The notes under the pieces: model-generated
What the model was told of the DNA's origin: nothing
Databases searched by the model: none
Seen by the model: only the letters and a program-made list of their open reading frames with translations
Assembly: GCA_016213695.1 (NCBI GenBank)
Contig: JACQZV010000086.1
Location: forward strand, 1-49,750
Direction of reading: 5' to 3'
Source of the DNA: Acidobacteriota bacterium
GTDB taxonomy: Bacteria; Acidobacteriota; Vicinamibacteria; Vicinamibacterales; UBA2999
Length of the DNA stretch: 49,750 nucleotides
Program-made: the position numbers and the translations under genes
Shown: in pieces, positions 19,447-29,579 of the stretch
How the letters are laid out: each line of letters opens with the position of its first letter
How positions within the stretch are numbered: position 1 is the first letter of the stretch

Positions 19447-20397
19447 GTGACGCGCCGCCAGAAGGCCATTGCCTTCTTCGTCGCCCTCTGCGTCCTGCTG
19501 GTGGCGGCCGCCGTGTCGCTCAACATCGGCTGGATCTTCATCAACGCCCGCCGCGTTGCGCCCCTCGTCCTCGGTGTCGTCTCGTTTGCGCTCATCATCG
19601 CCGGGCTGATCGTCTACACCGTGTTCCTCGTGCTCGAAATCAAGCGCAACGAGGACCACCAGACGTTCATCAACGCGGTGACGCACGAGCTGAAGACGCC
19701 GATCGCCTCGATGCGGCTCTACTTGCAGACGCTGCAGTCGCGGGACATCGACGAACCGCGGCGGCGCGAGTTTTACGACATCATGCTCGCCGACGCGGAG
19801 CGGCTGCACCACACGGTCGACCAGGTCCTGAAAGCCGGGGTGCTCAGCCAGAAACCGCAGGCACTCGCCCGGGCGCCTGTCGATATTGCGGCGGTGGCGC
19901 GCGAATGCGTCCAGCTGGCGCTCGTCAGGCACCATCTCCCCGCCGATGCGATTGCCGTCGAAGTCCACGACGACGGTCCGTTCGTCGTCAATGGCGACGG
20001 AGACGGCCTGCGGACGGTGCTCGGCAACCTGCTCGACAACGCCGTGAAGTACTCGGGCGGCGGCGTGCGCGTCGAGGTGTCGGTCGCCGCGCCGACGCCA
20101 CGCACGGTGTGGGTGCGGGTGCGGGACCGCGGCGTCGGCATCCCGCGCAAGCAGCTCAAACGGATCTTCAACCGGTTTTACCGTGTCGAGGTGCGCGGCA
20201 TCCGGCAGATCAGCGGCACGGGACTCGGCCTGTACATCGTGAGGACGATCACGAAGGCCCACGGCGGCCGCGTCTTCGCGCAGAGCGAAGGCGAAGGACG
20301 CGGCGCCACGTTCACCGTGGAGCTGCCGAGACTGGCCGCGGCGGCCGACGCGGCCAAGCCCGTGTATCGGCTGCGCTCGAAGCGGATCGTCTCGTGA
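19447..20397 (+). CDS. Sensor histidine kinase
   Basis: Two TM segments; VTHELKTPIASMRLYL; NLLDNAVKYS; GTGLGLYIVRTI. Confidence 0.93.
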   Translation: MTRRQKAIAFFVALCVLLVAAAVSLNIGWIFINARRVAPLVLGVVSFALIIAGLIVYTVFLVLEIKRNEDHQTFINAVTHELKTPIASMRLYLQTLQSRDIDEPRRREFYDIMLADAERLHHTVDQVLKAGVLSQKPQALARAPVDIAAVARECVQLALVRHHLPADAIAVEVHDDGPFVVNGDGDGLRTVLGNLLDNAVKYSGGGVRVEVSVAAPTPRTVWVRVRDRGVGIPRKQLKRIFNRFYRVEVRGIRQISGTGLGLYIVRTITKAHGGRVFAQSEGEGRGATFTVELPRLAAAADAAKPVYRLRSKRIVS

Positions 20398-21122
20398 GCC
20401 GGATCCTGATCGTCGAGGACGAACACCACATCGCCGACGGCCTCCGGTTCAATCTCGAAGCGGAGGGGCACGACGCGACGGTGGCCGCCGACGGCGACCG
20501 GGCGATCGGCCTGCTCCTCCGCGAGCGCCGGCCGTTCGACGCGATCATTCTCGACGTCATGCTTCCCGGCAAGGACGGCTTCACCGTCGCCGCCGAGCTC
20601 CGGGCGGCCGGCCAGTACGTGCCGATTCTGATGCTGACGGCGCGCGGCAGCGCGGCCGACGTGCTCCGCGGCTTCGAGGCGGGAGCCGACGACTATCTTC
20701 CCAAACCGTTCGACCTGCCGATTCTGCTGGCCCGGGTGAACGGGCTTCTGCGGCGCCGCCGCTGGTACGCCCGGGAGCCCCCGTCCGGGGAGGCCCCGCC
20801 GCGGGAGCCGGCACCAGACGTGTACGTGTTTGCCGGACGCACCATCGACTTCAGCGCGATGGAAGTGCGGGTCCGCGAGAAGACCCATCGCCTCACCGTG
20901 ATGGAGTGCGATCTGCTCCGGTACCTCGTCGCCAAGGCCGGCCAGCCGGTATCGCGGCCGGCCATCCTGCAGGACGTCTGGGGGCTGGCGCAGGATGTCG
21001 ACACGCGGGCCATCGACAACTTCGTCGTCCGGCTGCGCCGGTACATCGAAGACCGCCCCGCCGCGCCCACCTTCCTGCAGACCGTCCGCGGCGTCGGCTA
21101 CCGGTTCGTCCCCCAGCCGTAG
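20394..21122 (+). CDS. OmpR/PhoB-family response regulator
   Basis: RILIVEDEHHIADGL, ILDVMLPGKDGF, MLTARG, KPFDLPILLARV; winged helix; GTGA overlap with kinase stop. Confidence 0.93.
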   Translation: MSRILIVEDEHHIADGLRFNLEAEGHDATVAADGDRAIGLLLRERRPFDAIILDVMLPGKDGFTVAAELRAAGQYVPILMLTARGSAADVLRGFEAGADDYLPKPFDLPILLARVNGLLRRRRWYAREPPSGEAPPREPAPDVYVFAGRTIDFSAMEVRVREKTHRLTVMECDLLRYLVAKAGQPVSRPAILQDVWGLAQDVDTRAIDNFVVRLRRYIEDRPAAPTFLQTVRGVGYRFVPQP

Positions 21123-21131
21123 ACCGATAGA

Positions 21132-22358
21132 ATGGCAGCCATGGCTGCCAGCGACACCATCGAGGCCGACGGGCATCTCATCGACTCCGGGCTGCTCTCG
21201 GCGATCTTCGACAAGATCATCGAGTTCAGGGCCTCCTACGAGATCGTCACCTTCGACATCGGCCGCACCAACGACGATGCCTCGCACATCAAGATGCGCA
21301 TCAACGCCGCCGACACGGCGCTGCTCGACGAGCTGCTCCAGCAGCTCACGACCTACGGCTGCCATCCCGTCCGCGAGCGCGACGCCCTGGTCACACCGGC
21401 CGAAAAGGACCGGTGCGTCCCGGACGACTTCTATTCGACGACCAACAACCGCACGAGCGTGCGGGTGGGCGGCCGCTGGGTCGACGTCGAGCTGCAGCGC
21501 ATGGACGCCGTGATCGTGGTGCAGGACGGCCGCGCCGCGTGCCGGAAGCTGCGCGACGTGCGGGCGGGCGAACGGGTCGTGTGCGGGCACGAAGGCATCC
21601 GCGTGACGCCCGCGTTCAAGGAGCGCGACCGCCTCGGCTTCGCCTTCATGAGCAACGACGTCTCATCGGAGCGCCGCGTCGAGGGCGTCGTCTCGCGGAT
21701 CGCCGAGATGATGCGCCAGGTCAAGGCCAGCGGCGGCCGGATTGCCGCCGTCGCCGGACCGGTCGTCGTGCACACGGGCGGCGTCGAGCATTTCGCCGAG
21801 TTGATTCGCCTCGGCTTCGTCGACACGCTGCTCGCGGGCAACGCCCTCGCGGTGCACGACATCGAATACGCCCTGTCCGGCACGTCCCTCGGGATCGACC
21901 TCATCGCCGGCGCCGCCGTCGAGCAGGGCCACCGCAACCACATGGCGGCGATCAACACGGTCAACCGCGCCGGCGGCATCAGGCAGGCGGTCGAATCAGG
22001 CGTGCTGACCAAGGGCGTCATGTACGAGTGCGTGAAGCACGGCGTCGAATACGTGCTCGCCGGCAGCATCCGCGACGACGGGCCGCTGCCCGACACGCTG
22101 ATGGATCTGGTCGAAGCGCAGGATCGCTATTCGGCGGCACTGTCGAAGAACGTGCACCTGGTGCTCATGCTCTCGTCGATGCTGCACAGCATCGGCGTCG
22201 GCAACATGCTGCCGTCGTGGGTGCGCGTCGTCTGTGTGGACATCAACCCCGCCGTGGTCACCAAGCTCTCGGACCGCGGCTCGTCGCAGACGGTGGGCGT
22301 GGTCACCGACGTCGGCCTGTTCCTCCACCGGCTCGCCGAGCGATTGCGCGCAGGCTGA
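21132..22358 (+). CDS. TIGR00300/COG1915 family LOR/SDH-like protein (archaeal-type ornithine cyclodeaminase-like)
   Basis: GHLIDSGLLSAIFDKIIEFRASYEIVTFDIGRTNDDASH; GPVVVHTGG; NAHAVHDIE-like NALAVHDIEYAL. Confidence 0.7.
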   Translation: MAAMAASDTIEADGHLIDSGLLSAIFDKIIEFRASYEIVTFDIGRTNDDASHIKMRINAADTALLDELLQQLTTYGCHPVRERDALVTPAEKDRCVPDDFYSTTNNRTSVRVGGRWVDVELQRMDAVIVVQDGRAACRKLRDVRAGERVVCGHEGIRVTPAFKERDRLGFAFMSNDVSSERRVEGVVSRIAEMMRQVKASGGRIAAVAGPVVVHTGGVEHFAELIRLGFVDTLLAGNALAVHDIEYALSGTSLGIDLIAGAAVEQGHRNHMAAINTVNRAGGIRQAVESGVLTKGVMYECVKHGVEYVLAGSIRDDGPLPDTLMDLVEAQDRYSAALSKNVHLVLMLSSMLHSIGVGNMLPSWVRVVCVDINPAVVTKLSDRGSSQTVGVVTDVGLFLHRLAERLRAG

Positions 22359-22393
22359 CGCCTGCGCAGCGGCCGCGTGATATTCTTCAGGCT

Positions 22394-23278
22394 ATGGGTA
22401 AGCGAATCTTTCTGTTCCTGCTGACCAACATCGCGGTCGTCGTCACGCTGTCGATCATCCTCAGCGTGCTCGGCGTCGGCCGCTATGTCGGCCCCGCGGG
22501 CCTCAACCTTCAGTCGCTGGCCATTTTCTGCTTCGTCTGGGGCATGGGCGGTGCGTTCATCTCGCTGCAGATGTCGCGCTTCATCGCCAGGCAGGCGACC
22601 GGCGCCAGGCTCATTGACGGCCGCACCGGGAACGCCGAGCTCGACTGGCTGCACGCCACGGTGGCGCGGCTCACCCAGCAGGCCAGCCTGCCGATGCCCG
22701 AAGTCGCCGTCTACGACTCGCCCGAGGTCAACGCGTTCGCCACGGGCCCCAGCAGGAGCCGCAGCCTCGTCGCGGTGTCGAGCGGGTTGCTGGGCGCGAT
22801 GCGGCACGAGGAAGTCGAAGGCGTGCTCGGCCACGAGATCGCCCACATCAGCAACGGCGACATGGTGACGATGACGCTGCTGCAGGGGGTGATCAACGCG
22901 TTCGTGATGTTCTTCGCGCGCATCATCGCGTTCGCCCTCGCCTCGCGCGGGTCGCGCGACGACAACCGCGGCGCCTCGTACGGCAGCTGGATGGTGGTGA
23001 TGATGCTCGAGATCGTGCTCGGGATTCTCGGTTCGCTCGTCACGGCCTGGTTCTCGCGGCAGCGCGAATTCCGCGCGGACCGCGGGGGCGCGGCGCTCGC
23101 CGGCCGCGATCGCATGCTGTCCGCGCTCAGACGGCTCGCGGCCAACCGGGAACTGGTCGACACGCAGCACCACGCGCTCGCCACGCTGAAGATCAACGGG
23201 GCGCGCAGCTGGATGGTGTTCTTCGCCACCCATCCGCCGATCGAGGCGCGCATCGCGGCGCTCGAACACTTCGCGTAA
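22394..23278 (+). CDS. htpX: Zinc metalloprotease HtpX
   Basis: MGKRIFLFLLTNIAVVVTLSII, NAFATGPSRSRSLVAVS, VLGHEIAHISNGDMVTMTLLQGV. Confidence 0.96.
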   Translation: MGKRIFLFLLTNIAVVVTLSIILSVLGVGRYVGPAGLNLQSLAIFCFVWGMGGAFISLQMSRFIARQATGARLIDGRTGNAELDWLHATVARLTQQASLPMPEVAVYDSPEVNAFATGPSRSRSLVAVSSGLLGAMRHEEVEGVLGHEIAHISNGDMVTMTLLQGVINAFVMFFARIIAFALASRGSRDDNRGASYGSWMVVMMLEIVLGILGSLVTAWFSRQREFRADRGGAALAGRDRMLSALRRLAANRELVDTQHHALATLKINGARSWMVFFATHPPIEARIAALEHFA

Positions 23279-23285
23279 TCACGGG

Positions 23286-23321
23286 TCGTTCGGATCGTTC
23301 GGGCCGTTCGGACCGTTTGAT
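23286..23321. repeat. Period-9 tandem array tcgttcgga/tcgttcggg/ccgttcgga/ccgtttgat
   Basis: Four 9-mers between the htpX stop and the rhodanese ATG. Confidence 0.75.
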
Positions 23322-24171
23322 GTTTACCACCCTCGTCTCGACGGATCAGCTTGTCGATCATCTCGACGGTTCGTGGGCGATCGTCGACTGCCGGTACGAC
23401 CTGCGCAACGAGTCGTGGGGACGCGAGCAGTACCTCGCCGGACACATTCCCGGCGCCGTGTACGCCAGCCTCTCGCGCGACCTCTCGGCGCCTCCGGCGG
23501 GCGCCAACGGACGCCACCCCCTGCCCTGCCCGGAGGACCTCGAAGCCACCTTCGGGCGCCTCGGCATTTCGACCGGCACGCAGGTGGTCATCTACGACCA
23601 GGATGCCGGCATCTACGCGAGCCGCCTCTGGTGGATGCTGCGCTACATGGGTCATGACGCGGCGGCCGTCCTCGACGGCGGCTGGGCGAAGTGGGTGGCC
23701 CAGGGGCGTCCGGCGCGCAGCGGCGAGGACCACAGGGCGGCGGCGGCGTTCACCGGCCGGCGGCGGAAAGAGCGGCGTCTGATGGTCGACGAGGTCGCCT
23801 CGGCGCTCGGCAGCCCGTCAGTCCTGCTCGTCGATGCCCGCGCGCCCGAGCGGTACGAAGGACGATCGGAGCCGCTCGACCGCGTGCCCGGGCACATCCC
23901 GGGCGCCGTGAATCATTTCTACAAACGCAATGTCACCGAGCAGGGCGTGATGCTGCCCGTGGACCAGTTGCGGCGGCAGTTCGCCGAGACGCTGGGCGAG
24001 CGGCCGCCCGATCAGGTGGTGATGTACTGCGGATCCGGCGTGACGGCCTGCCACAACCTGCTCGCGATGGAGCACGCGGGGCTGCCGGGCGCGAAGCTCT
24101 ACGCCGGCTCGTGGTCGGAGTGGGCCGCCGATCCGAAGCGGCCTATTGAGACGGGGCCAGCGTCACCATGA
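23320..24171 (+). CDS. sseA: Thiosulfate/3-mercaptopyruvate sulfurtransferase (tandem rhodanese)
   Basis: WAIVDCRYDL, GHIPGAVY, VVIYDQDAGIYASRLWWMLRYMGH, VMYCGSGVTACHNLLAM. Confidence 0.93.
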   Translation: MFTTLVSTDQLVDHLDGSWAIVDCRYDLRNESWGREQYLAGHIPGAVYASLSRDLSAPPAGANGRHPLPCPEDLEATFGRLGISTGTQVVIYDQDAGIYASRLWWMLRYMGHDAAAVLDGGWAKWVAQGRPARSGEDHRAAAAFTGRRRKERRLMVDEVASALGSPSVLLVDARAPERYEGRSEPLDRVPGHIPGAVNHFYKRNVTEQGVMLPVDQLRRQFAETLGERPPDQVVMYCGSGVTACHNLLAMEHAGLPGAKLYAGSWSEWAADPKRPIETGPASP

Positions 24172-24571
24172 ACCCTTCCTCGTTCGGCGCCGCGTACTGG
24201 CGATGGTGACGGACGCGCCCGTACGGAATCGTCACGAGCGTGCGCGAGGTGCCTGCGGGGTCGGGCTGCACGCGGACGCTGACCTCGCCCGGCGCTGACG
24301 CGATCCGGCCGGCGGTGTCGGCATCGGCAAAGGCGATGACGAACGTTTCGCCGCCGGCGAGTTTGTGGATCTCGTAGCTGCGGTACCGCCTGCTCGCGAA
24401 CAGCGGCGCGTTCTGCAGCCCCGGAGAATACGTGAACCCGTAGACGCCGCCCGGCAGCGCATTGACCCCGGTGCCTTCCTCCGCTGCAGTGACCAGGCGG
24501 ACCGCGTGCGCCTCGCGCAGCGGTACGTGATCGACGGTATCGGCAACATTGGAATAGACAACCCTGCTCAT
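24143..24571 (-). CDS. Hypothetical protein, 142 aa
   Basis: Uninterrupted ORF with plausible composition, convergent 29-bp overlap with sseA. Confidence 0.6.
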   Translation of the reverse strand: MSRVVYSNVADTVDHVPLREAHAVRLVTAAEEGTGVNALPGGVYGFTYSPGLQNAPLFASRRYRSYEIHKLAGGETFVIAFADADTAGRIASAPGEVSVRVQPDPAGTSRTLVTIPYGRVRHHRQYAAPNEEGFMVTLAPSQ

Positions 24572-24586
24572 CGCGATCGTGTTCTC

Positions 24587-25219
24587 CTACACCCTCAGGC
24601 CAATCGGACAGCTCACACCGGTGCCGCCATGCCCGCAGTACCCGCCCGGGTTCTTCGCCAGATACTGCTGATGATAGTCCTCGGCATAATACAAGGGCGG
24701 CGCGCCGGCAATCTCGGTCGTGATGCGGCCGTGCCCCGCCTCCGTCAGCCGATCCTGGTAGGCGGCGCGTGACGCGTCCGCGGCGCGCCGCTGCTCCGGC
24801 GAATACGTATAGATCGCCGAGCGGTACTGCGTGCCGGCGTCGTTGCCCTGCCGCATGCCCTGCGTCGGATCGTGGTTCTCCCAGAAGATCTTCAACATCT
24901 CATCGTAGGACGTCCCGGCAGGGTCGAACACGACCAGCACGACTTCGGTGTGGCCGGTCATGCCCGAGCAGACTTCCCGGTACGTGGCGTTCGGCGTGTG
25001 GCCGCCCGCGTAGCCGACGGCGGTGGTGTACACGCCACCCGCCTCCCAGAATGTCTTTTCCGCGCCCCAGAAGCACCCCATCCCGAACATCGCCTGCTCC
25101 AGGCCTGCGGGAAACGGCGGCGCCAGCGGGTGCCCGTTCACAAAGTGCGCCCCGGGGACCGGCATCGGCTCCGACCGCCCGGGCAGCGCGTCTTCAGGGC
25201 GTGGGATTCGCAATTTCAT
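24587..25219 (-). CDS. msrA: Peptide-methionine (S)-S-oxide reductase
   Basis: [60 protein letters not shown]. Confidence 0.95.
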   Translation of the reverse strand: MKLRIPRPEDALPGRSEPMPVPGAHFVNGHPLAPPFPAGLEQAMFGMGCFWGAEKTFWEAGGVYTTAVGYAGGHTPNATYREVCSGMTGHTEVVLVVFDPAGTSYDEMLKIFWENHDPTQGMRQGNDAGTQYRSAIYTYSPEQRRAADASRAAYQDRLTEAGHGRITTEIAGAPPLYYAEDYHQQYLAKNPGGYCGHGGTGVSCPIGLRV

Positions 25220-25250
25220 CGATGTGGTGAAGAGAGCCATACAGTACACG

Positions 25251-25952
25251 ATGCCTGAAAAGGGTCGTCCGGTTCAATCACGCCGCCCGCGGCCCGAACC
25301 TGAACGGATCGACGTCGCCGCCCTGTACGAAGACGAGTGGCTGCTGGCGGTCGACAAGCCGCCCGGCATGGTCGTGCACCCGACGTACCGGAACTGGTCG
25401 GGCACGCTGCTGAACGGGCTGCTCTGGCGGTTCCGCGACCGCCCCGCCATCGAGCCGCGCATCGTCACGCGCCTCGACAAGGACACGTCGGGACTCGTCG
25501 TCGTGGCGCTGAATGCCGATGTTCATGCCCGCATCCAGCAGGACGCGGCGAAGGGACGCATCGTCAAGGAATACCTCGCGGTCGTGCACGGGCGGCCGGA
25601 TCCGCGGCGCGGGGCCATCGCGCTGCCGCTCGCGCGCAGCGCGGCCGACCGCCGGCGCGTGGTCGTCGATCCCTGCGGCCAGGAGAGCGAAACGCGGTAC
25701 GAAGTGCTCTCGGAGGGTCCCGTGTCGGTCGTGCGGTGCGAGCTCATCACCGGTCGCACGCACCAGATTCGCGTGCACCTGGCGGCCCGAGGGTGGCCGA
25801 TTCTCGGCGATCGGGTGTACGGCACGCCGGACGGGACGCTGCCCCGCCAGGCGCTGCACGCGTGGCGGGTCAGCCTGCCGCACCCGGTCTCGCGGGACCC
25901 GGTGGCGCTCGAAGCACCGGTGCCGGACGACCTCCGGCGGTTCTTTCCCTAA
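25251..25952 (+). CDS. RluA-family pseudouridine synthase
   Basis: [44 protein letters not shown]. Confidence 0.93.
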   Translation: MPEKGRPVQSRRPRPEPERIDVAALYEDEWLLAVDKPPGMVVHPTYRNWSGTLLNGLLWRFRDRPAIEPRIVTRLDKDTSGLVVVALNADVHARIQQDAAKGRIVKEYLAVVHGRPDPRRGAIALPLARSAADRRRVVVDPCGQESETRYEVLSEGPVSVVRCELITGRTHQIRVHLAARGWPILGDRVYGTPDGTLPRQALHAWRVSLPHPVSRDPVALEAPVPDDLRRFFP

Positions 25953-26782
25953 GCGACCGCCGGGCGTCGAATCATCTGGCGGGCCACCGCCATCGCCGCC
26001 AGCGCAAGGCCAAACGTGCACACGATGGTCGCGCCGGTCGGCAGATCGAACCGCACCGAGAAGTACATCCCGAGCATCGAGACGACCGTGCCCATCACCC
26101 AGCCGATCGCCAGCCGCGGGCCGATGCGCGCCGCGAAGAGCATCCCCCCCACCGACGGCACAATGAGATAGCAGAAGACCAGCAGCACGCCCGCAATCGC
26201 CACCGAGCGCGTCACGACGAAGCCGAACGACGCATAGAACAGGAAATCCCAGAACCGCACCGATGTGCCGCGGGCAGCCGCCGCGCCCGGGTCGATGGAA
26301 ATATCGAGGAACCGCCTCCTGAACACGTAGTGGAACACCCCGATGACCAGGTAGATCCCGCCGGTCAGCCCCACATCGGGCCACTGCACCGAGAGGATGT
26401 TGCCGACGAGCATGTCGCGGAGGTGCTCGGCTTCGCCCGTGGCCTTGCTGAGCGTGAGAATGACCGCCGCCGAGGCGACGGCGTACGAAATGCCGATGAT
26501 CGCCTCCTGCGGGATACGCGCCGTGTGTCCTTTGACGAATGCGAAGATCACCGCGCCGATGAGCGTGAAGGCAAGGCTCATCCAGTAGATCTGCGGGTCG
26601 TTCGGATCGTAGCCCTGCCAGACGGCAATCGCCGCGCCGAGCGACGCAATCTGGGCGAGCGACAGGTCCACGAAGATGACGCCGCGCTCGACGACGTGCA
26701 GCCCGAGGTAGGCGTGGATGCCCGCGATGATCAGGCTGGCGGCAATCGCGGGGGCCAGAAACTGAAAGATCGTCCAGTCCAT
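25949..26782 (-). CDS. Metal ABC transporter permease (ABC-3/ZnuB-like)
   Basis: Multi-TM; FVDLSLAQIASLGAAIA; GISYAVASAAVIL. Confidence 0.9.
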   Translation of the reverse strand: MDWTIFQFLAPAIAASLIIAGIHAYLGLHVVERGVIFVDLSLAQIASLGAAIAVWQGYDPNDPQIYWMSLAFTLIGAVIFAFVKGHTARIPQEAIIGISYAVASAAVILTLSKATGEAEHLRDMLVGNILSVQWPDVGLTGGIYLVIGVFHYVFRRRFLDISIDPGAAAARGTSVRFWDFLFYASFGFVVTRSVAIAGVLLVFCYLIVPSVGGMLFAARIGPRLAIGWVMGTVVSMLGMYFSVRFDLPTGATIVCTFGLALAAMAVARQMIRRPAVA

Positions 26783-26788
26783 GCCGCC

Positions 26789-27724
26789 CTACTTTCCCGT
26801 GATCTGCTTCAGCGCCCCGGCCAGCAGATTGACGTTGTAGTCGAACAGTTGAATGTAGTCGGTCGCCTCTTTCACGCCGCCCACCGACGGGGCGAGCACG
26901 AGGACCTTTCCGCCGCTGACCTGCCCGGCGATCGACTGAGGCGTCTTCAGGCTGAAGTACGGCTCCACGACGATGATCTTGACGGAGTCTGCCTTCATCG
27001 CGTCGATCAGTTCGAGCGTGTGCGACGGCGACGGCGGAATGCCCGGCTTGGGCTCGACGTATCCGATGACCTCGAGCCCGAACCGCTCCATGAAGTTCGG
27101 CCACGACCTGTGGTAGGTGACGATCTTCGTGCCCTTGTACGGCGCCATCGCCGCGTCCCAGCGCTTCTCGGCCGCCGCGAGGCGCCGGTCGAAGTCGTCA
27201 TAACGCTGCCCAAAGGAGGCCCTGTCGGCCGGCGCGAGCTCGCCCAGTTTGTTGCGGATGGCTTGAGCGATCAGCCGTCCGTTCCCAGGGTCCAGCCAGT
27301 AGTGCGGATTGCCGAGGGGGTGCACGTCGCCCATGGCCCGCGTGATTTGCCCCGTTGGAATCTCGAGAATCCGAACGTTCAGCGAGGCATCGAGGTAGCC
27401 GGGGGCGCCGGGCTGGATCTTCGCGTTGCGGCTGCTGGTCAGGAGCGGGGGCAGCCAGCCAATTTCGAGCTCGCGACCGACTCCGATGTACAGATTCGCC
27501 CGGTTCACCGCCAGAATGAAGCTCGGCTTCGACTCGACGAAGTGCGGATCCTGATAGCCCCTCGCGAGCGCGAGGACGCCCACTTTCTCGCCGCCGACCT
27601 CGCGCGCAATTGACGCAAGATCCTCGGTCGACGTCACGACGTTCAGCTTGCTCTGGGCGTGTGCGGCCGGCGGCGCGAGGAGCGCGACCGCCACCCCCGC
27701 AAGAACCGATATTCTGACATTCAT
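26789..27724 (-). CDS. Metal ABC transporter substrate-binding protein (ZnuA-like)
   Basis: Signal peptide; NVVTSTEDLASIAREVGG; GDVHPLGNPHYWLDPGN; TYHRSWPNFMERFGLEVIG. Confidence 0.92.
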   Translation of the reverse strand: MNVRISVLAGVAVALLAPPAAHAQSKLNVVTSTEDLASIAREVGGEKVGVLALARGYQDPHFVESKPSFILAVNRANLYIGVGRELEIGWLPPLLTSSRNAKIQPGAPGYLDASLNVRILEIPTGQITRAMGDVHPLGNPHYWLDPGNGRLIAQAIRNKLGELAPADRASFGQRYDDFDRRLAAAEKRWDAAMAPYKGTKIVTYHRSWPNFMERFGLEVIGYVEPKPGIPPSPSHTLELIDAMKADSVKIIVVEPYFSLKTPQSIAGQVSGGKVLVLAPSVGGVKEATDYIQLFDYNVNLLAGALKQITGK

Positions 27725-27741
27725 GATGATTCCCTTCGTCA

Positions 27742-29061
27742 CTAGAACGGATGCGCGCCGTGTGCGCCGATTGTGAAGAGCGCCTGCAACAGCAGTTCAT
27801 TGGCGACGCGGCCATCGTCGCCATAGCGTGTCCGGCGGTACTGACTGCGAATCTGGCTGAACTCGCTCGGCCAGAACGTCAAGACGGCGGAGCTTCCCCG
27901 GTCCTGGATGGCGGCGCTCGTGGCCCGCTCGGACCAGTCGTATCGCCCCCCAGCGAACCAGCGGCGCGCAAACTGGTAGTCGAGCGACGCGTACCCGCCG
28001 AACGCTCCCTGAAGCACGCTCGGTTCCTCGCGCCGGCTCCAGAACAGCTCATTCCGCGCGGCCAGTGAGTGGTAGATCGCCCGGCTCAGCGGACGCCAGC
28101 GAAGGGTGACGTCTGTGCTGTACAACTGTGTGACGAAATCACTGCCGAGGTCGTTGTGGCCGCGGGCATACGACCCGCCGATCTCGATGTTCGTCTGGTC
28201 CGTGAGGTCTCGATACGCACGAAGATGGCCGACCGTACTGAAGTCGGATCGCCGGCTGGACTTGAACACCGTCCCGGAATCGCCTCGGAACACCTCGCCG
28301 GTGACCTCCAGGAACAGGTCGCCCGCCGGAATCAGGCGAGCGACCGACACGCCCGCATCCTTGATTCCCGTGTCCGGGTCGAGGGGGCTGCCCCCCAGCA
28401 GGTTGTACATGACGAGCGGCCGGTCGATCCACGGGAGGGTGTGGTTGTGGAACGCGTTCAGCCGCCCGACGTTGGCGCGGAACTTCCCGGCCTTGAGAAG
28501 AAGCCCGCCAGGGAGCGTGGGGAACGTGACGTACCCTTCTTCCACCTCGATGCCTTCCTCTCCAATGGCAAGGAAGAAGTCAGCGCGGGCGTACGGATCG
28601 ACGATCGCCTGGAGACTCACCTCGCTTTCCTGGAGCGTCGCAAACGGAATCGGCGCGATCGACTTGCTTCCGCCACGGCTTTCGCCCGTCGCGTTGATGA
28701 AGTTCCCGATGATGCCGATGTCCGGGTTGAAGATCTTGCTGCCGGCCGCCGCCGCGCCATAGACCGGCAGCGTGCCGACCGGGGGTGTCCCACCTGGCGT
28801 CGGCTGCTCCGGAACGGGGGCCGTGGGAGGCTGCGCCGCCGGCACGCCGGCCGCCTGCGCCGGCTGCGTCGCGCCGAGCCGCGCTTCGAGCGCCGCCAGA
28901 CGGTCGCCGTACTGCCGCTGGATTGCCTCGAACTCCTGCCGGAGCTGCTCGATCTCCTGTCGCACCGCCTGCACGTCGGCCGTCTGAGCCGACGCGGGCC
29001 CCGCAGGTCCAATCATCAGAAGTGTCGCCAGAAATACCCATCGTCTGTACACGGATCGCAT
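27742..29061 (-). CDS. Outer-membrane porin-like protein with N-terminal coiled coil
   Basis: Signal peptide; VRQEIEQLRQEFEAIQRQYGDRLAALEARL coiled coil; beta-barrel-like C-terminal half. Confidence 0.7.
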   Translation of the reverse strand: MRSVYRRWVFLATLLMIGPAGPASAQTADVQAVRQEIEQLRQEFEAIQRQYGDRLAALEARLGATQPAQAAGVPAAQPPTAPVPEQPTPGGTPPVGTLPVYGAAAAGSKIFNPDIGIIGNFINATGESRGGSKSIAPIPFATLQESEVSLQAIVDPYARADFFLAIGEEGIEVEEGYVTFPTLPGGLLLKAGKFRANVGRLNAFHNHTLPWIDRPLVMYNLLGGSPLDPDTGIKDAGVSVARLIPAGDLFLEVTGEVFRGDSGTVFKSSRRSDFSTVGHLRAYRDLTDQTNIEIGGSYARGHNDLGSDFVTQLYSTDVTLRWRPLSRAIYHSLAARNELFWSRREEPSVLQGAFGGYASLDYQFARRWFAGGRYDWSERATSAAIQDRGSSAVLTFWPSEFSQIRSQYRRTRYGDDGRVANELLLQALFTIGAHGAHPF

Positions 29062-29148
29062 AAGTCCTCCACATCTGCATGCGCGGTCGCACGGCGTGAC
29101 ACACGTCGCGGCGACGGTCGCCGAGCGTCAATCGTGGCGAATGGAAGA

Positions 29149-29550
29149 CTAGACGGGCGGCGAGCGGAGGGGAGGCTGCGAAACCTGGGGCCCGGCCGAC
29201 GTGACGAAAAACTGCACCGGAACGGTGAGCCGGGCCGCGGCACTGAGCGTCGAGACGATGCGGGCTTCGGCGCGGGGACGGAACGCCCGCACCCAGTGGC
29301 ACACGAGGCAGTGCAGCGGATGGTCGTCCTGCGCCGGGACGGCGGCACCGATCCGGTGCGCGGAGGCGTCGTGCACGACGGCCACCGACCGGCACGCCGC
29401 ATCATGGCAGTCGTCTTCGTGCGGCACGATCGCCGCGCTGCCGACGGTCGCCATCGCCAGCATGGCGGCGACCGCCGTGCACGAGGCGCGCGCGCGAAAC
29501 CACTGCAGCATCTGACAGTACAGCCTAGTGACCATGCCAGGGGGTGTCAA
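29149..29550 (-). CDS. Small His/Cys-containing exported protein
   Basis: Hydrophobic N-terminal segment; PHEDDCHDAAC...HPLHCLVCHWVRAFRP; upstream in the metal-uptake cluster. Confidence 0.55.
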   Translation of the reverse strand: MTPPGMVTRLYCQMLQWFRARASCTAVAAMLAMATVGSAAIVPHEDDCHDAACRSVAVVHDASAHRIGAAVPAQDDHPLHCLVCHWVRAFRPRAEARIVSTLSAAARLTVPVQFFVTSAGPQVSQPPLRSPPV

Positions 29551-29579
29551 GTCACGCGCACGGTGTACGATCGCTCGTC

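Noticed and set aside
25337-27613. 758-aa + strand ORF
   Set aside because: Shadow frame across RluA, permease and SBP genes, all of which have clear homology in other frames.
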